From Halarchaeum grantii (GTDB lineage: Archaea; Halobacteriota; Halobacteria; Halobacteriales; Halobacteriaceae): a stretch of 64,000 nucleotides of DNA. The notes below the pieces were generated by a model. That model saw only the letters and a program-made list of their open reading frames with translations, was not told the DNA's origin and did no database searches. Positions within the stretch are counted from its first letter, which is position 1, and each line of letters opens with the position of its first letter. The stretch is from assembly GCF_014647455.2 (NCBI RefSeq), contig NZ_BMPF01000001.1:62001-126000 (forward strand). Reading direction: 5' to 3'. This document shows, one piece after another, positions 57,290 to 64,000 of the stretch. The position numbers and the translations under genes were made by a program.

Positions 57290-59101
57290 CTACCGCTCGA
57301 CGCGGAGGACGCGTTCGCCGTCGTGCTCGACGACGACGCGCTCGGCGGTGTGCCGGACCGTCGGCCGGGGGGCGTCGGCGTCGACCGCCCGGTCGGGGTG
57401 CGCGCGGGCGGCGGTCGCCAGCCAGTGCGTGTCGGGGTCGAGCGTCGCGCGCAGCGTCGGCACGCTCGTCCGGGGGTGGTAGAGGTTCGTGTTCGGCTCC
57501 TCGTGGACGACGCACGCCTCGCGCGCCTCGAGGGGGTCGCGGACGGCGCTCGTTCCGGCGTCGCTCCGCACGACCGCTCCCGAGTCGGTGGTTTCGGTGC
57601 CGTGTCGCGGTCCGTCGGGGCGCGCGATGGCGAACCCGCCCTCGTCGACGTGGAGTCGGCGCTCGGTCCGCACGCGGTGGAGTCTGACGTGCCACGGGAG
57701 CGCGGGGGCGACCCACGAGTCGACGCGGACGCCGTCCCACGGCGTCCAGCGCGACCGGAGGACGCCGTCCTCGCAGGCCGTCTCGTCGAGGTCGCCGCGA
57801 ATCCGGTAGCTCTCGCCGTCGAGCGAGAGGGCGAGCGTGCTGTCGTGGCCGGCGAGGCCGGGCCCGTGGCGGCGGCTCCCGACGGAGAACCCGAAGGCGC
57901 TCGAGTAGGCGAACTTCGCGTACTTCGCGCGGCCGTGCACGCTCCGCTGGCCGGCCGAGAGCGCGAACACGTGGCCGTCGTCGCGACAGACGACGAGACC
58001 CGGCTCCGGCTGGGCGGTGGTCTCCGGGAGGTCGGGCAGGGGCGCCTCGTCGGCCCGCCAGAACGGGTGGTCGGCGGGGAGCGCGAGGGGGAGGAACGCC
58101 TTCAGCGCCCAGTAGGGCGAGTTCGGGGAGTTGTACTCTTCGGAGGTCTTCAGCGTCGGATAGCGGTAGCCGACGGAGAGGACGCCGCCGTCCGTGAAGA
58201 TCGGCTGGTCGAGCCACCAGCGGACGTTCCGCGCCCACAGCCCCCGAATCTGCCCCCACGGGAGCGCCTCGACGCCGGCGAACGCGAGCGCACCCCAGAA
58301 GCCGGCTTGGGCGAAGCGGTAGGTGAGGCTGCGCCCGTAGGGGAGCGCACGGCCGTCAGCGTCGAACCACGCGCGGTGGTGGGTGGCGAACGAGCGGGCG
58401 CGCTCGCGGAAGCGCGCGGCGCGCTCCGGGTCGTCGTCCTCGGCGAGCACCGCGTAGAGGAGGCCGTAGTAGTGTATCGCCCACGGGACGTAGTAATCGA
58501 CGGGCGCGCCCTCCTCGGGCGGGCCGTCCGTGTACCAGCCGTCACCGACGGCGTAGGACTCCAGTTCGTCGAGGCTCGCCGCCGTCCGGTCGGGGTCGTG
58601 CTCGGCGCCGACCGAACGCAGTCCGAGGTTCGTGAGCACGCGGAAGAACAGCCAGTTGCAGTCGGGGAGGTCGGCGTCGTTTATCTGGTTCAGCCAGTCC
58701 GCGAGGTTCGCGCGCTCGGTCTCCGAGAGCGGCTCCCAGAGCTCCTCGGGGACGAGCGCGAGGCCGAGTCCGATGGCGGCCATCTCGACGTGACGCTGGT
58801 CGTGGTCGTCGGCGGGCCCCCAGTACTCGTCGTGGTCTGGGTCGGTGCCGTTGACGAGCCCCTCCCTGAATCGCGCCCAGTCGTCGAAGTCGCCGTGGAC
58901 GCCGAGCGGGACGAGCCCCCAGAGCGGCCGGGAGAACCCCTCGAGTTCGGCGGCCGCGCTCGCGCAGTGCGAGCCGGTCGCGACGGGGCGGACGCGGGCG
59001 TTCCCCGGGCTGAAGTGCGAGCGGAGCGGCTCGTAGAGCTCGCGGACGACGGTCTCGAACTCGGCGCGCGTGCGCGGCGCGGTGGTGGAGAGCGGGTTCA
59101 T
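57290..59101 (-). CDS. DUF2264 family protein, polysaccharide utilisation
   Basis: 603 residues, no signal peptide, so cytoplasmic. N-terminal alpha/alpha-toroid typical of DUF2264 (FSRPLWGLVPL, LPDCNWLFFRVLTNLGLRSVG, DYYVPWAIHYYGLLYAVL, GRSLTYRFAQAGFWGALAF), then a beta-rich C-terminal half. DUF2264 proteins accompany glycoside hydrolases for acidic plant or algal polysaccharides. Its ATG overlaps the stop of the GH88 gene by one base (TAATG), which indicates coupled translation. Confidence 0.85.
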   Translation of the reverse strand: MNPLSTTAPRTRAEFETVVRELYEPLRSHFSPGNARVRPVATGSHCASAAAELEGFSRPLWGLVPLGVHGDFDDWARFREGLVNGTDPDHDEYWGPADDHDQRHVEMAAIGLGLALVPEELWEPLSETERANLADWLNQINDADLPDCNWLFFRVLTNLGLRSVGAEHDPDRTAASLDELESYAVGDGWYTDGPPEEGAPVDYYVPWAIHYYGLLYAVLAEDDDPERAARFRERARSFATHHRAWFDADGRALPYGRSLTYRFAQAGFWGALAFAGVEALPWGQIRGLWARNVRWWLDQPIFTDGGVLSVGYRYPTLKTSEEYNSPNSPYWALKAFLPLALPADHPFWRADEAPLPDLPETTAQPEPGLVVCRDDGHVFALSAGQRSVHGRAKYAKFAYSSAFGFSVGSRRHGPGLAGHDSTLALSLDGESYRIRGDLDETACEDGVLRSRWTPWDGVRVDSWVAPALPWHVRLHRVRTERRLHVDEGGFAIARPDGPRHGTETTDSGAVVRSDAGTSAVRDPLEAREACVVHEEPNTNLYHPRTSVPTLRATLDPDTHWLATAARAHPDRAVDADAPRPTVRHTAERVVVEHDGERVLRVER

Positions 59102-60303
59102 TACCAGTAACGCTCCCAGTCGGCGTGCTCGGTCGCGCGAACGAGGCCCTCGACGTAGAAGTAGTCCCCCCAGAGACAGCACTCGTCGTAGTCGCCCTCG
59201 GTGCGGTGATAGGCGGCGTCGGTGAGCAGGCCGTCGGCGTCCGGGCCGGCGGCGTAGTTCTCCGTGAGGCTCTCCAGCGTCGCGAGCGCGGCGTGCCGGT
59301 ACGCGGGGACGCGCTCGTCGGCGCTCGGGAGCCGTCTGGCGAGTTCGTCGAAGCCGCAGGCGGCGATGGCCGCGGCGGACGTGTCCCGGATCTCGGGCTC
59401 GGGGGCGTCGAAGTCCCAGCGCGGAACGTGGTCGTCCGGGATCTCGTGGAGGTAGTAGTCGCCGAGCGTCGCGGAGAGGTCGGCGTACGGCGCCCGCGAG
59501 CGGTAATCGGCGGCGAGCGCGTAGCCGTAGACAGCCCACGCCTGCCCGCGCGCCCAGCAGGAGTCGTCGGCGTAGCCCTGCGCGGTCTCGCCGCCGAGCG
59601 GGTCGCCGGTCTCCGGGTCGCACTGGAACGTGTGGTAGGTGGAGCCGTCGGCGCGGACGAGGTGGTCGGCGGCCGTCCGGGCGTGCGTCTCCGCGATGGC
59701 GGCGTACGAGGGGTCGCCGGTCGTCTCGCTCGCCCAGAACAGCAACGGGAGGTTCAGCATCGTGTCGATTATCATCCGCCCGGATGTCCAGTCGTCGTCG
59801 CCGAGGTCGCCCCACGCCTGAACGAGGCCGGGCGCGTCGAGGAAGCGCTCTGCGAGGTGGTCGGCGGCGGACAGCGCGACGTCGCGGTAGCGCTCGCTCC
59901 CGGTGATGCGGTGGCCGGCGACCGCCGAGAGCGTGTAGAGGAAGCCGAGGTCGTGGGTCGCCGTCTCGCCGGCGTGGAGGCGGCGCTCGAACGTCTCGAG
60001 TTGGGCTTCGGCGGCGTCGCGGAAGCGCGCGGCGCCGGTGACCTCGTAGGCGAGCCAGCAGAGGCCGGTCCAGAACGACGTCGTCCAGCCGTCCATGTTG
60101 TCCGTCGTGCCGTAGGCGAGGTCGTCGCTGGACGGCGTCGGGAACCGGTCGTAGAACGTCTCGAGGGCGGCGTCGATGCGTTCGATGGCGTCGGCGAGCG
60201 CGTCGGCGAGTCGGTCGTGGGCGGGCGTCGCTGGCGCGGCGTAGCGGTCGGGGACGCCGCGGTCGGTGACGGCCGCCGCGAGCGCCTCGGGTGCGCGTGG
60301 CAT
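59101..60303 (-). CDS. Unsaturated glucuronyl hydrolase, GH88
   Basis: 400 residues, cytoplasmic. The (alpha/alpha)6 fold is visible with DNMDGWTTSFWTGLCWLAYE, HDLGFLYTLSA, a catalytic Asp-type region SGRMIIDTMLNLPLLFWA, CWARGQAWAVYGYALA and CLWGDYFYVEGLVR. GH88 enzymes hydrate the double bond of delta-4,5-unsaturated uronic acids left by polysaccharide lyases. No lyase is seen in the window, so lyase products must come from elsewhere. A ggtttatggt box lies about 28 bases before the start. Confidence 0.9.
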   Translation of the reverse strand: MPRAPEALAAAVTDRGVPDRYAAPATPAHDRLADALADAIERIDAALETFYDRFPTPSSDDLAYGTTDNMDGWTTSFWTGLCWLAYEVTGAARFRDAAEAQLETFERRLHAGETATHDLGFLYTLSAVAGHRITGSERYRDVALSAADHLAERFLDAPGLVQAWGDLGDDDWTSGRMIIDTMLNLPLLFWASETTGDPSYAAIAETHARTAADHLVRADGSTYHTFQCDPETGDPLGGETAQGYADDSCWARGQAWAVYGYALAADYRSRAPYADLSATLGDYYLHEIPDDHVPRWDFDAPEPEIRDTSAAAIAACGFDELARRLPSADERVPAYRHAALATLESLTENYAAGPDADGLLTDAAYHRTEGDYDECCLWGDYFYVEGLVRATEHADWERYW

Positions 60304-60482
60304 TGAGTCGCGTATTCATCCCCGCCCACCATAAACCTCTCGCGTGTCTGTCACGTGTTCCGAACCGACTGTTCTCCGTCGCCGAACGCGCCGTCGCTTT
60401 GGTGTCACCACCGCGATCGTGCTCCGTGTTAACTCCTCTCTCGACACATTCATAATGGTCGTTCACTATAGATTGGGCTGTA

Positions 60483-60767
60483 ATGACGCTCCGAACGGCG
60501 ACCGACCTGCTCGAAGACGCGCACTATCCGGCGACCACGGCGGAACTCCGCGAGGCGTACGGGAACGTGCGGATCGAGCACCCGACGGGAGAGGAGTCGC
60601 TGGACGAGGTTCTCGCACGGACGGGCGAGGAGGAGTTCGCGGACGCGACGGAGGCGGTGCACGCGGTCATCGGCGCGGTCGGACAGGACGCGGTCGGGCG
60701 CGTCGGCTACTCGGACCGCGACCCGACGCCGATGGGCGTCGACGGTCACGAACCCGTCTCCTTCTGA
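60483..60767 (+). CDS. Small haloarchaeal protein, DUF5789-like
   Basis: 94 residues. TATDLLEDAHYPATTAELREAYG and the C-terminal VGRVGYSDRDPTPMGVDGHEPVSF fit the DUF5789 (DUF2795-like) family of helical proteins common in haloarchaea. A cattcataatgg box at about 60447-60458 lies about 30 bases before ATG. Function unknown. Confidence 0.75.
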   Translation: MTLRTATDLLEDAHYPATTAELREAYGNVRIEHPTGEESLDEVLARTGEEEFADATEAVHAVIGAVGQDAVGRVGYSDRDPTPMGVDGHEPVSF

Positions 60768-60870
60768 GGCCACCCCGGCGACGCGCGGGCCGCCGCGTCG
60801 CCCGCCGTCGCACCCACCCATGACAGTCGGCCCGGAATACGCTTATGCAAGTTGCGACCGAAGGGCCGAT

Positions 60871-62259
60871 ATGGAAGCCGACCCGGCCGGCATCCTCCTC
60901 GACCACGCCCAAGACAAGATCCTGCTCCTCGAGGAGGACGGCGTCGTCACCTACGTGAACGCCGCCGTCAGGCCGATGCTCGGCTTCGACCCGGACGACC
61001 TCCTCGGCGACTGCGTCTTCGACTACGTCCATCCCGAGGACGTCGAGCGCGTCCGCGCGACCTTCGACGAGACGATCGCCGAGGACTCGTTCGTCGAGGT
61101 GACGGTCGAGTACCGCCACCGGACGAGCGACGGCGACTGGCGCTGGCTGGAGAGCCACATGTCGAACCTCACCGACGCCACCCTCGACGGCTACGTCGTC
61201 AGCTCGCGCGACGTCACCGACCGCGTCACCGCCGAACACGACCGCGACACCGCCGCGAGCCGCCTTCACGAGCTCTCGACGGCCACCGGCGACGTCCTCT
61301 GGATGTTCGACGCCGACTGGTCCGAGCTCCTCTTCGTCAACCCCGCCTACGAGGAGCTCTACGGCGCGTCGATAGACGGCCTCCGCGACGACCCACACTC
61401 GTTCCTCGAGCGCATCCATCCCGAAGACAGGTCCGCCGTCGAAGCGGCGATGGCGCGACTCTCCGACGGCGAACCGCTGGACATGGAGTACCGCATCGTC
61501 CGCGACGGGCGTCGCGACCGCTGGGTCTGGGTGCAGGGCCAACCCATCGTCGAGGACGGCGAGACCGTCCGCATCGCCGGCTTCACGAAGGACGTCTCCG
61601 ACCGGCGACGCCGCGAACGCCAACTCGTCGTCGTCGACAACCTCCTCCGGCACAACCTCCGCAACGACCTCAACGTCATCATCGGGACGGCCGACTCCAT
61701 CGCCTCGGAGTTCCCGGCGCTCGCGGACCGGACGGCGGTCATCCGCCGGACCAGCCGCGACCTCCTCGCGAGCGCGGAGAAACAGCGCGACCTCATCGAC
61801 CTCGTCTGCGAGCAGCCCGGCCGCACCCCCGTCGACCTCGCGTCCCTCCTCGAGGACGCCGTCCGGACGGTTCGCGAGCGCCACCCGAACGCCACCGTCG
61901 ACTGCTCCGGGCGGGCACCGACCCGGATACGCGGTCGCCCCGAACTCGAGGCGGCCGTCGTCGAACTCCTCGAGAACGCCATCACGCACAGCCGGAGCGA
62001 CACCCCCCGTGTGTGCGTCCGACAGCGGGAGACGAACACGCACGTCGAAATCACCGTCGCGGACGACGCGCCGCCGCTCCCCTCGGTCGAGGCCGACGTC
62101 CTCACCGGCGACCACGAGATGACGGACGTCTACCACAGCACCGGCATCGGTCTCTGGCTCGTCTACTGGAGCGTCGACCTCTCGAACGGCCACATCACCG
62201 TCCGCTCCACCGAATCGGGGAACCGCATCACGCTCTCGCTCCCCCACACGTCCGACTGA
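60871..62259 (+). CDS. PAS sensor histidine kinase
   Basis: 462 residues, no membrane helices. Two PAS/PAC domains (LLLEEDGVVTYVNAAVRPML, about 17-130; DVLWMFDADWSELLFVNPAYEELYG, about 145-260). H-box HNLRNDLNVIIG (His near 270), N-box VELLENAITHS, a degenerate G1 VADDAPPLP and G2 GIGLWLVYW. The orphan kinase has no response regulator next to it. Start MEADPAG is supported by cgcttatgc at about 60840, 27 bases before. Confidence 0.9.
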   Translation: MEADPAGILLDHAQDKILLLEEDGVVTYVNAAVRPMLGFDPDDLLGDCVFDYVHPEDVERVRATFDETIAEDSFVEVTVEYRHRTSDGDWRWLESHMSNLTDATLDGYVVSSRDVTDRVTAEHDRDTAASRLHELSTATGDVLWMFDADWSELLFVNPAYEELYGASIDGLRDDPHSFLERIHPEDRSAVEAAMARLSDGEPLDMEYRIVRDGRRDRWVWVQGQPIVEDGETVRIAGFTKDVSDRRRRERQLVVVDNLLRHNLRNDLNVIIGTADSIASEFPALADRTAVIRRTSRDLLASAEKQRDLIDLVCEQPGRTPVDLASLLEDAVRTVRERHPNATVDCSGRAPTRIRGRPELEAAVVELLENAITHSRSDTPRVCVRQRETNTHVEITVADDAPPLPSVEADVLTGDHEMTDVYHSTGIGLWLVYWSVDLSNGHITVRSTESGNRITLSLPHTSD

Positions 62260-62369
62260 CGTCCGCACGTCGAGACGCCAGTCGCCTCGGCGACCTCCGT
62301 CGTGACACCCGACATCACGCGCCACAGCCGGCCACTCGCCTTTTCCGTCGCGGCGGGCAATTCCGTTGC

Positions 62370-63773
62370 ATGACCGAGGATTCGGATGCCACCGCCGACG
62401 ACGCGTCGTCGCTCTCCCGGCGCGAGTTCGCGCTCGGCGGGGTTGGCGTACTCGCGCTCGGCGGCGCGGGCGCCTACCTCTCCACGTCCGGTCGCGGGTC
62501 GAGCGAGTCGATGTACGTCCTCCAGCAGGGCTACCTCCGCTGGGAGGTCGACCCGCTCTCCCACGAGGACGCGACGGTCGAGGAGTTCTACGACTACCAG
62601 ACGCGCTCGGCGTCCGCGAGTCCGGCCGTCGACGTCACGAGCGGGCCCGCCGCCTCCCGCGTCTTCCTCTACGCCGGCCCCGTCGGCACGTCGCTCGTCT
62701 TCCTCCACGGGAGCCCCGACGTGGACCACGGCGGGACGGCGTTCCTCACGTTCTCCGGCCTCTCGCGTTCGGCCGGCGAGTGGGCGGTCCGCGACGACCC
62801 GATGGGGACCGACGACGACTTCGAGAAGTGGGAGGGCGGTAACGCGAAGGTGAAGTGGCAGTGGGACGCCAACACGACCGACGGCGGCGCGTTCTGGGGT
62901 GTCGAGGACGCACAGACCATCACAATCACGCCGAAGACCCTACAGGGTGTCGACGCGTGGCGCTTCCTCACCGGCGACCCCGGGAACACGACGGCGTTCG
63001 ACCTCTCCACGGAGAAACCCGCGAAACTCAAGCCCGCCGACGGGCGCTCCGTGAAGCGCGCGAACGTCGACATCATGCCCGACGAGGACCCGAACGAGTT
63101 CGACCCGTACGCGACGTCGACGCTCACGGTCGTCGTGAAGAAACCGCCCGAGGGCGCGGACGCGAGCGAGTGGGTGGCCCCGAGCGACGTCGACCCCGGG
63201 AACTACTCCGTCTACTTCGGGTCGAAGGACTACCTCGCCGGGCAGAACGGCGCCTCCCCGCAGAAGCACTTCCGGCAGGACGGCGACCTCTACCTCCAGT
63301 ACAAGACGAAGAGCGCGCAGTTTTCCCTCGACTCCGCCTACGGCTACCTCGTCGGAAAGACGGGGTCGAACACGTGGTTCCGGGGGCGCGACACCGTCCG
63401 GCCGGGCGGCTTCGACAACACCGAGCGCGAGCCCTCACAGCTCGTCGTCACCGACATGAACGTCGACCCCGAGGGCGGCGACCGCGAGCACCTCGCCTCG
63501 GAGTACGTCGAGTTCACGAACGACGGCGACGACCCCCTCGACATGACCGGCTACACCGTCGTCGACGCCGAGGGCTGGGAGTTCCACCTGCCCGACGGCT
63601 TCACGCTCGAAGCGGGCGCGTCGGTCCGCCTGCACACCGGCGAGGGCCAGTGGAACGAGGACGACCTCTACTGGGGTCTCGACACCCCCGTCTGGGGGAA
63701 CGACGGCGACACGATTCGCGTCCTCGACGCCGAGGACGAGGCCGTCCTCGAGTACGGCTACCCGCGGACCTGA
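62370..63773 (+). CDS. Tat-exported lamin-tail (LTD) domain protein
   Basis: 467 residues. N-terminal SRREFALGGVGVLALGG is a Tat signal (twin Arg near 17-18). The middle part is unassigned beta-rich sequence with KWQWDANTTDGGAFWGV; the C-terminal 110 residues (LASEYVEFTNDGDDPLDMTGYTVVDAEGWEFHLPDG in part, TIRVLDAEDEAVLEYGY) form a lamin-tail domain as found in haloarchaeal surface proteins and nucleases. No nuclease motif seen. Extracellular role unknown. Confidence 0.82.
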   Translation: MTEDSDATADDASSLSRREFALGGVGVLALGGAGAYLSTSGRGSSESMYVLQQGYLRWEVDPLSHEDATVEEFYDYQTRSASASPAVDVTSGPAASRVFLYAGPVGTSLVFLHGSPDVDHGGTAFLTFSGLSRSAGEWAVRDDPMGTDDDFEKWEGGNAKVKWQWDANTTDGGAFWGVEDAQTITITPKTLQGVDAWRFLTGDPGNTTAFDLSTEKPAKLKPADGRSVKRANVDIMPDEDPNEFDPYATSTLTVVVKKPPEGADASEWVAPSDVDPGNYSVYFGSKDYLAGQNGASPQKHFRQDGDLYLQYKTKSAQFSLDSAYGYLVGKTGSNTWFRGRDTVRPGGFDNTEREPSQLVVTDMNVDPEGGDREHLASEYVEFTNDGDDPLDMTGYTVVDAEGWEFHLPDGFTLEAGASVRLHTGEGQWNEDDLYWGLDTPVWGNDGDTIRVLDAEDEAVLEYGYPRT

Positions 63774-63801
63774 CGACTCCGGCGGGACGAGGAGTGACGC
63801 G

Positions 63802-64000
63802 TCAGGCGACCGCCCGAACGACCACGTACGTCCGGTTCTCGTACCGGACGCAGTCGTCCCAGAAATCGTAGGCGCTCCGGTTCTCGGGGAGCGTGCCGTT
63901 CTCGACGGCGCGGGCGACGACGGACCGCTGGCGCTCAGTGAGGGTTTCGTAGGCGACGACGTCCGAGCAGTGGCTCTCGTTTATCGCGTCCGTGAACGCG
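63802..64000 (-). CDS. Partial gene, haloarchaeal protein of unknown function
   Basis: Minus-strand frame open to the window end, 65 codons visible: AFTDAINESHCSDVVAYETL, then RQRSVVARAVENGTLPENRS and a Tyr/Val-rich end RTYVVVRAVA. N-terminus is outside the window. It resembles exported haloarchaeal proteins with short repeated acidic domains, but no family is claimed. Confidence 0.6.
   Translation of the reverse strand, partial: AFTDAINESHCSDVVAYETLTERQRSVVARAVENGTLPENRSAYDFWDDCVRYENRTYVVVRAVA

Overview
The window is haloarchaeal chromosome (class Halobacteria; the genus cannot be fixed from sequence alone). The proteins are acidic and G+C-rich. Most genes have a TATA-like box about 25-30 bases before the start codon and little or no leader. 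Typical haloarchaeal families are present: Tat lipoproteins with a twin-arginine and lipobox, a PGF-CTERM-like surface protein, GatE, MptE, ThyX, and a PAS histidine kinase with an HNLRN H-box.

Left chromosomal flank (1-30.7 kb). Fen1 (5' end cut by the window edge) and a BolA-like protein are followed by a four-gene CUT1 sugar ABC transporter on the minus strand (5489 down to 1206). Then come fumarase, two PH-domain membrane proteins, GatE, and an iron-type operon on the plus strand (11536-16798): a surface protein, a Tat lipoprotein binding protein, a duplicated permease and an ATPase. That operon has two TTAGG-N4-CCTAA palindromes of the DtxR/Idr type upstream. An Lrp/AsnC regulator, an EamA transporter, a signal-peptide protein and a TrmJ-like methylase follow. 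Next are a pterin pair (dihydropteroate synthase, MptE) with a structured RNA candidate between them, an SDR, a photolyase, a HAD phosphatase, superoxide dismutase, an MBL hydrolase, a cupin, ThyX and a membrane-anchored winged-helix protein.

Integrated element (30738-55541, about 24.8 kb). A tRNA-Glu(CTC) gene (30705-30779) is followed 24.76 kb later by a perfect 44-bp copy of its 3' part. A tyrosine recombinase lies just inside the left end. The segment is visibly lower in G+C in places and is crowded with DNA-processing and defence genes: two large divergent type IIG restriction-modification proteins, an N6-methylase lacking its NPP[YFW] region, an Mrr-type nuclease with zinc fingers and a membrane anchor interrupted by an amber codon, a second PD-(D/E)XK-like protein, a GIY-YIG protein, a RecB-type nuclease frameshifted in a CG repeat, a Mig/MutY-like glycosylase and a Fic/Doc protein. 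It also carries two further recombinases and cargo (Asp-box propeller, SDR, membrane proteins, lipoprotein). The two type IIG genes are full length, while at least four other genes carry four different kinds of lesion, so this reads as a partly eroded defence island.

Right chromosomal flank (55.5-64 kb). A zinc-ribbon protein, a PD-(D/E)XK-like protein, a DUF2264-GH88 pair for unsaturated uronides, a DUF5789-like small protein, a PAS histidine kinase, a Tat-secreted lamin-tail protein and a gene cut by the window end.

The strongest candidates for undescribed biology are: the shared 14-17-bp boxes in front of both type IIG genes, with an inverted copy that could act as an operator or inversion substrate; the membrane-anchored Mrr nuclease cassette; the folP-mptE structured RNA; and the 65-bp perfect duplication inside the iron permease gene.
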